Shown one piece after another: positions 1-4,969 of a stretch of 10,081 nucleotides of DNA (positions within the stretch are counted from its first letter, which is position 1; each line of letters opens with the position of its first letter). Position numbers and translations under genes: made by a program. The DNA is taken from contig JAFGSP010000093.1 in NCBI GenBank assembly GCA_016934775.1, positions 1 through 10,081 of the forward strand. Reading direction: 5' to 3'. The notes beneath the pieces are model-generated. The model was not told where the DNA came from. It was given only the letters and a program-made list of their open reading frames with translations, and ran no database searches. This DNA comes from Candidatus Woesearchaeota archaeon. GTDB lineage: Archaea > Nanobdellota > Nanobdellia > Woesearchaeales > GW2011-AR15.

Positions 1-590
1 ATAATCTCTTTTGGTTTTGGTATATATCTTTTTTTATACTTAGGATTAGCTTCTACTGAGCAATAATCTGAATCATAAGAGCATGAATCTTTCACAGCTT
101 CGATATTCTTTCCGACAAGCACTGAATAAACGCCTGATACTACTCCGGCGCTAAATCCCTGCTCATTTGTTTTTGAACAGAAGATGTTATTCTTTCCCCG
201 GACTTTGAGTATCATTGATTTGTTGTCAAATAGGATTTCTTCATTCAATGTAAATCCAAACATCCTGAACATGAAAAATATCAATTTTAATTTTATCGGG
301 ACCAGATAGCGCCTGCTTTTTCCCATATTGGCAAGCAGCATGAACCTGTATCCTGTGTCTTTTCCTATCCTGTAGAATATCTCTTCAGCTTTTTTCTTTC
401 CGACCTTTTTCATTATAGAAGTCTGGAGATCGGTGAAAGCCCTCTCAAATAAATACACCTGCCTTTTTTTCTTGAATGCCTTGCCATAGTTGTCAGACCC
501 TCTTGAAGTTATCCTTCCAGGCTCGCTGATTGATATGAGTTCTGGGTAATAGATCTTATCAAAAATGCTTTCTCCTTTAGAATCTGCCAT
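1..590 (-). CDS. V4R-like sensor domain protein (3' end beyond window)
   Basis: The frame opens at an ATG (590-588) and stays open for 196 codons to the left edge, so the C-terminus is missing. After a polar N-terminus (about residues 1-45), the layout fits a V4R (4-vinyl reductase / XylR-N) fold. There is a helix with LFERAF, a 'GKDTGYRF' segment near residue 76, a strand-rich middle, a 'NEQGFSAGVVSGVY' segment (142-155), and a terminal Cys pair, C170 and C177, in SCSYDSDYC, resembling the C-x(n)-[GD]-x-x-C ending of V4R domains. V4R domains are known as small-molecule or metal-binding sensor modules; no ligand can be read here. The gene lies 12 bp downstream of a KaiC-like ATPase, in the same frame and same strand, so it is almost certainly cotranscribed. 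No clear Shine-Dalgarno precedes the ATG, which suggests translational coupling. An in-frame GTG lies three codons upstream. The family call rests on pattern memory and is moderately secure. Confidence 0.72.
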   Translation of the reverse strand, partial: MADSKGESIFDKIYYPELISISEPGRITSRGSDNYGKAFKKKRQVYLFERAFTDLQTSIMKKVGKKKAEEIFYRIGKDTGYRFMLLANMGKSRRYLVPIKLKLIFFMFRMFGFTLNEEILFDNKSMILKVRGKNNIFCSKTNEQGFSAGVVSGVYSVLVGKNIEAVKDSCSYDSDYCSVEANPKYKKRYIPKPKEI

Positions 591-602
591 GTTAATCACA
601 GC

Positions 603-1310
603 TTATTTTTCCTGAGTCACTTTAATTCCTTTATCTGTGATCTCAAAAGGAAGTGAGGAATCGTATTGCTTTGTCCACCTCATCTTAGGGATAAAGATAC
701 GCCTTTCGATGCTCCCGAAAGATAAGAAATCCATCTGAATTATTCCGTCTACCATGAACCTGGTATAAGAATTCAGTTCTGAGCCGGAATCAGGGCTGTC
801 TTCCAGTATGAGCAGCGTGGTGAATTCCTTTTCCCTGAATAGCCTGAATGCCTGGCTCAGGATTTTCCTTATCTCATAGCCTGTTTTCTGGTTCGTATAT
901 TTTTCAAGCTTCAGATAAGAGAAAAAACAGTTGAAGCTGTCTATGACAAGCCTTCTTACATTCTTATCCTGCCCGATTTTCCTGAAAAGGTCTGCATATA
1001 TTTTCTCGAATTCATCAAAGCTCAGGCATATTGCGTTGATTAGTTTCTTGTCTTCCAAAGAGAGGAACTCTTTCCCGAAACCAAACGAGGAGACAGTCCT
1101 GATAATGTTTTCTTTTGGCTCTTCAAGGTTAATATAGATGCATTTTTCACCCTGTCTTGCGCCTTCAAGCAGAAATTGGAGCGCCAATATGGATTTGCCT
1201 ACGCCAGCCGGGCCTGATAACCCGATGATACTATTCAGGGGCAATCCCCCCTGGACCATCTTATTTATTCCTTTTACTCCACAGCTTATCCTGTTAAAAT
1301 TCTGGCTCAT
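603..1310 (-). CDS. KaiC-like RecA-superfamily ATPase, single domain, canonical motifs
   Basis: This 235-aa protein is a complete single KaiC-like domain (COG0467 type). It has the N-terminal 'GVKGINKMVQGGLP' segment (11-24), Walker A GPAGVGKS (33-40), the two catalytic-type acidic residues E63-E64 in INLEEP, Walker B RRLVIDS (119-125), and a C-terminal 'PKMRW' plus 'FEITDKGIKV' ending typical of the family. All the residues expected for ATP hydrolysis are present, so of the three KaiC-like proteins in this window this is the one most likely to be an ordinary ATPase. It is the middle gene of a minus-strand operon: 24 bp after the 100-aa AbrB-hinted gene and 12 bp before the V4R-like gene. It lacks a recognisable Shine-Dalgarno. 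The pairing with a V4R domain suggests that a ligand-sensing partner controls it (inference). It is far shorter than the double-domain cyanobacterial KaiC, so the symbol kaiC is not applied and no circadian role is implied. Confidence 0.93.
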   Translation of the reverse strand: MSQNFNRISCGVKGINKMVQGGLPLNSIIGLSGPAGVGKSILALQFLLEGARQGEKCIYINLEEPKENIIRTVSSFGFGKEFLSLEDKKLINAICLSFDEFEKIYADLFRKIGQDKNVRRLVIDSFNCFFSYLKLEKYTNQKTGYEIRKILSQAFRLFREKEFTTLLILEDSPDSGSELNSYTRFMVDGIIQMDFLSFGSIERRIFIPKMRWTKQYDSSLPFEITDKGIKVTQEK

Positions 1311-1334
1311 TTTAGTAAAGTAGTGATATTTAAT

Positions 1335-1637
1335 TTATATTTTTATCTTGTCAACGTAGAAAACATAGATTGAATTTGAATGAGATTCAATCTTCTGGCA
1401 TGAGACCTCTTTGCTTTTTTTTATTTCATCCCTCATCTCTTTCGGAATCAGGAAATATTTTGTAGCATCGTTTTTTCCACGCAGGGAAATTCTGGATTTG
1501 ATTTCAGCAGCATTTTCAGATATGATATGGATGCCATCAAGATTTCCTCTAAGCTGCAAGGCCTCATCTCTTTCAATGCAGATCTCATAGACCACTTTCC
1601 CGTCATCAAGAACTTTTGAACTTAAAATTGAACCCAT
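1335..1637 (-). CDS. Conserved small archaeal protein, possibly AbrB-like regulator
   Basis: This 100-aa protein is the first gene of the minus-strand operon. It starts at an ATG with a strong GAGGGGG ribosome-binding site and has a TATA box about 45 bp upstream. It has no signal peptide or membrane segment. The N-terminal half is strand-rich (KVVYEICIERDEALQL, about 14-29). The segment 'RISLRGKNDATKYFLIPKEMR' lies near residues 49-69; its last part, a strand followed by IPKE and Arg, recalls the 'IPKELR' signature of SpoVT/AbrB swapped-hairpin DNA-binding domains. A similar RGKN-ATKYFLIP string is, from memory, seen in small uncharacterised archaeal proteins, but no function is known to me. 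Being first in an operon with a KaiC-like ATPase and a V4R protein suggests a regulatory role, either DNA binding or protein binding. The gene itself is certain; the AbrB relationship is weak. Confidence 0.85.
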   Translation of the reverse strand: MGSILSSKVLDDGKVVYEICIERDEALQLRGNLDGIHIISENAAEIKSRISLRGKNDATKYFLIPKEMRDEIKKSKEVSCQKIESHSNSIYVFYVDKIKI

Positions 1638-1642
1638 GTTTA

Positions 1643-1649
1643 CCCCCTC
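1643..1649 (-). promoter_or_regulatory. Ribosome-binding site GAGGGGG
   Basis: On the minus strand GAGGGGG lies five bases before the ATG at 1637 (eight from the end of its GAGG core). This fits an archaeal Shine-Dalgarno and fixes the start of the 100-aa gene. The two downstream operon genes have no comparable site. Confidence 0.7.
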
Positions 1650-1675
1650 AATAATATATTAGGAAAAGATAGTGA

Positions 1676-1691
1676 TTATTTAAATTTTTCC
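1676..1691 (-). promoter_or_regulatory. Archaeal promoter (BRE + TATA box) for the minus-strand operon
   Basis: Read on the minus strand, GGAAAAA is followed directly by TTTAAATAA, a good match to a purine-rich BRE and an archaeal TATA box. A start site about 25 bp downstream would fall near 1652-1656 and give a short leader of roughly 15-20 bases containing the GAGGGGG site. It is the best promoter candidate for the AbrB-hinted/KaiC/V4R operon. Confidence 0.6.
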
Positions 1692-1843
1692 AAATTAAGA
1701 AAATAGGATAATTTTTTTACTTTTTTTATACAAAAATAATGTTTTTTTACATTAATTGGTTGTTATATATTTGTTGTTCGGATAAGTCATTTTTAATCAT
1801 CAGTTTGGGGTTCTTGAAAAAGTATTTCCTTTTTTTAATCATA

Positions 1844-1854
1844 AAATATATAAA
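1844..1854 (+). promoter_or_regulatory. TATA box for the fusion gene
   Basis: AAATATATAAA lies about 43 bp before the GTG at 1892. With the usual 22-27 bp spacing the start site would fall around 1873-1878, leaving a short leader that includes the GAGGGT ribosome-binding site. The upstream BRE is less clear than in the other two promoters. Confidence 0.55.
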
Positions 1855-1879
1855 CCCAGGATGAGTTAAATCCATAAAA

Positions 1880-1885
1880 GAGGGT
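1880..1885 (+). promoter_or_regulatory. Ribosome-binding site GAGGGT deciding a GTG start
   Basis: GAGGGT lies six bases upstream of the GTG at 1892 and supports that codon as the true start. The conserved N-terminal domain begins about a dozen residues later, which agrees with this choice. Confidence 0.6.
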
Positions 1886-1891
1886 AATATA

Positions 1892-3748
1892 GTGGAATCT
1901 GCAAACAAACTTAGGTTTCTTAATAATGTGCCTCCGGACAAGTATTTTATCCTTAACAATGGTTTCATAATAAAGAGTCTGCCTGAGCTTCTTGATGCTG
2001 TCCGGGCGGTTGATGACGAGACATTCAGCCATCATGTCACAAGCGAAAGAAATGATTTTGCGAACTGGATAGGTTATGTTATAGGCGACAATGAACTGAG
2101 GAATTCTATACTTGGGATTAATAGCAGGGATCAGTTTGCTCGTATTTTAGATAAGCGGATTGGAGATATCCATACAAATGAATATGAGGCTATCCATCCA
2201 GAGCTTTTTGGCTTTCTTGATTCTGATGTTCAGGAGTTGAGGTTTGACGCGCCTGTCGATGGCGAGATGCTGGGTTTTGAGGTTGGGGATGAGCCTCTTG
2301 TCAATGATGACGGCAGCATTGATAGTATGCCTTTGGTTATGCAGGAAGCAGTGGATGCGACTGCTCAGCCAGTCGAGACACAGACAGAAACAAGTGTTCC
2401 GGCAGATCAGGCTCCAGCTACTGCCCAGCCAACAACTGCACCGGCAGGCCAGGCGCCTGTAGATTCACAGCCAGCAGCAGGAGCACAGGGTGAGCAACAG
2501 CCAGCGTCTCAGGCGCCAGCAGACCAGACCCCCACAGCTACTCAACCTGCAGCCGAAGTTCCTGTAGAACAGGCACCTGCAGGACAGCAGCCAGTGGAAA
2601 TGCAACCTGTAGCAGGAGCACAAGTTGAACAACAGCCAGCTGAAGCCCAGGCAGCACCGGAACAAGCTTCAGCAGAACAAGCACCTGTTGAAGCGCAGCC
2701 ACATGAGCAGCCATCTGAACAAACATCTGCAGAGCAATCACCTACAGACCAGGCACCCATTGATACACAACCAGCGGCCGGGGCGCAAGCAGGCCAGGCA
2801 ACAGGGGACCAGGCGCCTGTAGATTCACAGCCTGCTTCAGACCAGGCAGCAGGAGAAGAGACTGGAACTGCGGCAGGGGCTGAAGGGCAAGGGACAGGAG
2901 CAGTCTTTGAAAACAAAGATTCAGTTGGAATAGATACAGGGCAGCAACAGCCCGCAGATAGCAAACCTACATCTGTTTCAGGAGATGATTCTACAACAAT
3001 TGAGATAAGGGAATTAGAAGCAATCCCTATAGGTCTTCCAGAGATTGATGCTCTTTTTAAGTCTGGACTCCCGAAGATATGCAATATCCTTTTTGTTGGT
3101 GTTATGAGCAGCGGCAAGACCCGGTCAGGGCTGAGGCTTATCCTGAATACAGCAAAAAGAGGCGGGAAATCAGTCTATATGTCTGCTCATGATTCAGAGG
3201 AGAAAATCATCAATATCCTGAAGGATATCGATCCGGACATATTGAATTACATCAATTCAGGCAACATAATTATCAAAAGGATTAATCCGTTTGAGATAGC
3301 TTCTTTATGCAAAAAAAAGAGTGAAGGCGAGGAAGTTGATTTAACAGAATACCTGGGATTCATGGAAGAATATCATCCTAATATTGTTGTGTTTGATTCA
3401 TTGTCTTCCTTGGAGATGAGTTTTCCAAATGACAAGCTGAGCTATAGGTATATTGTTGACCATCTATTCAAGTATTTTGAGAAACTGGGTATTCTTGCAG
3501 TGTTCATCAAGGAACTGAAACGGAAAGAAGACCTTCACAAAGAATTTTTTGAAAATATCCTTGCAGATATAATAATCTCTTTTTCACCCGCGATGATGGG
3601 AAGACTGAATCTGAGTGTCATAAAATCTTATCCAGTACAGTTCTCTCAGCCGCAGGTTCCCGGCCAACCTAAACAAAGCCCTGGAAAAGGGATTTTCTCT
3701 TTCTTAAAAAGGAAAAAGCCTGCTAACCCTGCAGATAACCTGAAATAG
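1892..3748 (+). CDS. Fusion protein: DUF5752-like domain, Pro/Gln/Ala linker, degenerate KaiC-like ATPase
   Basis: This 618-aa protein starts at GTG and has three parts. Residues about 13-90 form a small domain with PPDKYF, KSLPEL, FSHHV and NDFANWI; it resembles DUF5752 from memory and matches the C-terminal end of the giant receptor downstream. Residues about 155-368 are a low-complexity Pro/Gln/Ala/Glu linker with units such as DQAPVDSQPAAGAQ. Residues about 370-583 are a KaiC-like core: GLPEIDALFKSGLP, Walker A GVMSSGKT (403-410) and Walker B NIVVFDS (497-503). The position of the family's catalytic Glu pair holds H433-D434 (YMSAHDSEE), and the usual C-terminal K-[ML]-R-G segment is missing, so hydrolysis is probably weak or absent. 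ATP binding may remain. The tail (598-609, GKGIFSFLKRKK) is basic and hydrophobic and might touch membrane. No membrane span or signal peptide is present. It is monocistronic, with its own promoter and a T-rich stretch after it. It likely acts as an adaptor or scaffold ATPase (inference). Confidence 0.9.
   Translation: MESANKLRFLNNVPPDKYFILNNGFIIKSLPELLDAVRAVDDETFSHHVTSERNDFANWIGYVIGDNELRNSILGINSRDQFARILDKRIGDIHTNEYEAIHPELFGFLDSDVQELRFDAPVDGEMLGFEVGDEPLVNDDGSIDSMPLVMQEAVDATAQPVETQTETSVPADQAPATAQPTTAPAGQAPVDSQPAAGAQGEQQPASQAPADQTPTATQPAAEVPVEQAPAGQQPVEMQPVAGAQVEQQPAEAQAAPEQASAEQAPVEAQPHEQPSEQTSAEQSPTDQAPIDTQPAAGAQAGQATGDQAPVDSQPASDQAAGEETGTAAGAEGQGTGAVFENKDSVGIDTGQQQPADSKPTSVSGDDSTTIEIRELEAIPIGLPEIDALFKSGLPKICNILFVGVMSSGKTRSGLRLILNTAKRGGKSVYMSAHDSEEKIINILKDIDPDILNYINSGNIIIKRINPFEIASLCKKKSEGEEVDLTEYLGFMEEYHPNIVVFDSLSSLEMSFPNDKLSYRYIVDHLFKYFEKLGILAVFIKELKRKEDLHKEFFENILADIIISFSPAMMGRLNLSVIKSYPVQFSQPQVPGQPKQSPGKGIFSFLKRKKPANPADNLK
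1928..2161 (+). other. DUF5752-like domain, copy 1 (N-terminus of the fusion)
   Basis: Residues 13-90 of the fusion protein. The pattern is P-x-x-YF, G-x(3)-KSL-x-EL, VD-x(3)-FS-x-HV, NDFA-x-W, then G-x-x-EL. By hand alignment about 27 of 68 positions are identical to the domain at 9875-10081. The His and NDFxxW residues recall the conserved motifs of DUF5752, an uncharacterised domain; that name is from memory and unverified. Confidence 0.65.
2449..2472 (+). repeat. 24-bp exact direct repeat, copy 1
   Basis: It begins ccaggcgcctgtag and is identical to 2809-2832, encoding QAPVDSQP in the same frame. A diverged relative occurs in the receptor gene near 9559-9582. Confidence 0.85.
2809..2832 (+). 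repeat. 24-bp exact direct repeat, copy 2
   Basis: Identical to 2449-2472, 360 bp downstream. The spacing is a multiple of three, so a duplication or deletion between the copies would keep the frame. Confidence 0.85.
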
Positions 3749-3756
3749 TATGGGTT

Positions 3757-3773
3757 CTTGTTTTGTCTTTTTT
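3757..3773 (+). terminator. T-rich putative terminator
   Basis: The sequence 'tcttgttttgtcttttt' starts nine bases after the TAG stop of the fusion gene. T-rich tracts on the coding strand terminate archaeal RNA polymerase, and a new promoter follows at about 3836. No strong hairpin is seen. Confidence 0.45.
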
Positions 3774-3835
3774 AGGATGTTCTTGATAAATTTGTAGTTA
3801 GAATAGGTTTCTCTCTGGACAGCGCCAAACATATA

Positions 3836-3849
3836 GAAAAGTTTATAAG
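3836..3849 (+). promoter_or_regulatory. Archaeal promoter (BRE + TATA box) for the RHH/KaiC/receptor operon
   Basis: GAAAAG is followed directly by TTTATAAG, a good BRE/TATA pair. The predicted start site lies near 3868-3872, leaving a leader of about 35-39 bases that carries a GGAG site (3896-3899) seven bases before the ATG at 3907. Confidence 0.62.
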
Positions 3850-3906
3850 TGCAAATTAACAATATTTTTGATAAAAATTGATTTTTTGCACAAACGGAGT
3901 TCTGGC

Positions 3907-4098
3907 ATGAAAAAACCCAAGCCGAAAAAAAAGAGAATCTGGCTCTACGTAGATGAGGAGATTCTTGAATGGGTCTATTCTAAAATGAAGCAGAAAGAAT
4001 ACGCAGACGAGTCGCACTGCTTCGAACGCCTCGTGATGGAGAAACTCCAGAAAGAGGAAGATCCTGATCTTAATATGAAAAATAAAAGAGGTAGATAA
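3907..4098 (+). CDS. Small ribbon-helix-helix-like protein
   Basis: This 63-aa basic protein starts at the ATG at 3907, chosen because GGAG lies seven bases upstream; a TTG at 3868 would add 13 residues but has no ribosome-binding site. After a lysine-rich N-terminus (KKPKPKKKR) come a short strand IWLYVD (11-16), a helix (17-31, EEILEWVYSKMKQKE), a turn with YADES, and a second helix (34-50). This strand-helix-helix order, with the turn at a spot where RHH repressors often have 'SRSE', fits a MetJ/Arc-type DNA-binding dimer. It is first in the second plus-strand operon, two bases before the KaiC-like gene, whose ribosome-binding site (AGAGGT) lies inside its 3' end. It may repress its own operon (inference). 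A non-DNA-binding role is possible, since the fold call relies on a short pattern. Confidence 0.75.
   Translation: MKKPKPKKKRIWLYVDEEILEWVYSKMKQKEYADESHCFERLVMEKLQKEEDPDLNMKNKRGR
4087..4092 (+). promoter_or_regulatory. Ribosome-binding site AGAGGT inside the upstream gene
   Basis: AGAGGT lies eight bases before the ATG at 4101 and overlaps the last codons of the RHH-like gene, which points to coupled translation of the two. Confidence 0.6.
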
Positions 4099-4100
4099 CT

Positions 4101-4952
4101 ATGGCTGATACTTTCACGATAAAGTCAAAGGCAGCTCCTGGAAGGGTGCATGTTGTAGAGCAGCATACTGCTCAGATGTCCTCTCCGGCAGACCTTGATT
4201 CTAAAGCAGAGTATATCAAAACAGGAATAACAGGTTTTGATGAGATGATGACAAGAGGCATTCCTAAAGGGTCTCAGATATTGGTCAGCGGAGGGCCGGG
4301 GACGCTCAAGACAACATTCTGCATGCAGGTGCTTGTGAATGCAGCGAAGGAAAACAAGAAATGCCTTTATCTGACATTTGAGGAATCTGTGCAAAATATC
4401 CTTAGAAACTTTCATGATTATGGCTGGGATCTTTCCGGGCTTATTAAATCAGGGAACCTCGTGATAATCCACCAGGACCCGTTTAAGATGTCCAGGTCTG
4501 TAGAGACTTTGCTGGCACAGGCCCGCGGAGAACTTCTTATTGATGTTAATGAGGCAAAGAATCTCGTGCCTGAAAACATGAAGCCGCATCTTGTGGTAGT
4601 TGATTCGCTTTCAGCCATTTCAGCAGGGTTCTTTGGGAGAGATGAGGGATATCGTGCATATATATCCCAGATTTTTGATACGTTCAGGAAGCTCAATACA
4701 ACTTCTTTTATGATTACTGAAATAGAATACAGCACTACAAAATACAGTAAGTCAGGCGTTGAGGAATTCCTGGCAGATGCTGTCTTTGTCAATTATAACA
4801 TGATCCAGGGCAGCCAGAGGATAAATGCGACTGAGATTGTGAAGCTAAGGGGCAGTGAGCATAAAAAAAAGATAGTTCCTTTGAAAGCAATCCCCCAGAA
4901 AGGCATTGTGGTCTATCCGTCAGAAGAAATATTCACATCAGAGAAACCATAA
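4101..4952 (+). CDS. KaiC-like RecA-superfamily ATPase with variant Walker A (GGPGTLKT)
   Basis: This 283-aa protein has a polar extension of about 37 residues followed by a full KaiC-like domain. It shows YIKTGITGFDEMMTRGIPKG (38-57), Walker A GGPGTLKT (64-71), the Glu pair E94-E95 in LTFEES, Walker B HLVVVDS (163-169), and a family-type C-terminus with IVKLRGSEHKKK and KGIVVYP. The unusual point is Leu69, where the P-loop normally has Gly just before the Lys. Lys70, Thr71, both Glu and the Walker B Asp are kept, so ATP binding and hydrolysis remain plausible. From memory, similar S/T-L-K loops occur in some archaeal KaiC-like proteins. The gene is two bases after the RHH-like gene and 17 bases before the giant receptor, so it is the ATPase genetically closest to the receptor and its best candidate partner (inference). 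It is not assigned as ArlH, because no archaellum genes are nearby. Confidence 0.92.
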   Translation: MADTFTIKSKAAPGRVHVVEQHTAQMSSPADLDSKAEYIKTGITGFDEMMTRGIPKGSQILVSGGPGTLKTTFCMQVLVNAAKENKKCLYLTFEESVQNILRNFHDYGWDLSGLIKSGNLVIIHQDPFKMSRSVETLLAQARGELLIDVNEAKNLVPENMKPHLVVVDSLSAISAGFFGRDEGYRAYISQIFDTFRKLNTTSFMITEIEYSTTKYSKSGVEEFLADAVFVNYNMIQGSQRINATEIVKLRGSEHKKKIVPLKAIPQKGIVVYPSEEIFTSEKP

Positions 4953-4960
4953 TTGAATAA

Positions 4961-4965
4961 GGTGA
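4961..4965 (+). promoter_or_regulatory. Ribosome-binding site GGTGA deciding a TTG start
   Basis: GGTGA matches the 3' half of the archaeal GGAGGTGAT consensus and sits four bases before the TTG at 4970, the expected spacing for that half. The next in-frame ATG (4985) is too far away. Confidence 0.5.
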
Positions 4966-4969
4966 ATAT

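Larger units (their letters stand above)
1638..1891. other. AT-rich divergent intergenic region
   Basis: This 254-bp stretch separates the minus-strand operon from the plus-strand fusion gene and carries a promoter facing each way. The middle (about 1700-1760) is very AT-rich with several T runs, including 'tttttttac' twice. No convincing gene or structured RNA is visible. Shared control of both units through this region is possible but is not shown by any clear operator palindrome. Confidence 0.6.
2354..2998 (+). repeat. Pro/Gln/Ala repeat linker of the fusion protein
   Basis: This in-frame low-complexity stretch encodes about 215 residues dominated by Ala, Gln, Pro, Glu and Thr. It is built from degenerate units of roughly 16 residues of the form DQAP-x(3)-QP-x(6). 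It is likely an extended, disordered tether between the small domain and the ATPase core. An exact 24-bp repeat (2449-2472 and 2809-2832) and several near-copies show growth by duplication or recombination. Base composition is richer in G and C than the flanking coding sequence. Confidence 0.85.
3749..3906 (+). other. Intergenic region between the fusion gene and the second operon
   Basis: 158 bp with the T-rich stretch near its start and the promoter of the next operon near its end. Nothing else is recognised. Confidence 0.5.

Noticed and set aside
1700..1760. T-rich tracts in the divergent region as a terminator
   Set aside because: No gene ends there on either strand; the tracts are better seen as AT-rich promoter background.
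1747..2035. Minus-strand frames across the divergent region and the start of the fusion gene
   Set aside because: They overlap the conserved DUF5752-like domain on the other strand, have no family features, and lie over a promoter.
2354..2998. Repeat array as CRISPR or as a mobile element
   Set aside because: The repeats are in frame, degenerate, lack regular unique spacers, and encode a continuous linker; no transposase or terminal inverted repeats are seen.
2542..3117. Long minus-strand frame (191 codons) opposite the fusion gene
   Set aside because: It is the antisense of the Pro/Gln/Ala repeat, giving a Cys/Ser/Ala-rich product with no recognisable domain. The plus-strand frame is fully explained by conserved domains at both ends.
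3868..3906. TTG start giving a 76-aa RHH-like protein
   Set aside because: The predicted transcription start is about at this TTG and there is no ribosome-binding site for it, while the ATG at 3907 has GGAG at proper spacing. Leaderless use of the TTG cannot be fully excluded.
4101..4952. Assignment as ArlH (FlaH) of the archaellum or as a circadian KaiC
   Set aside because: No archaellin, ArlI, ArlJ or kaiA/kaiB gene is nearby, and the protein is a single domain; general KaiC-like is all that can be supported.
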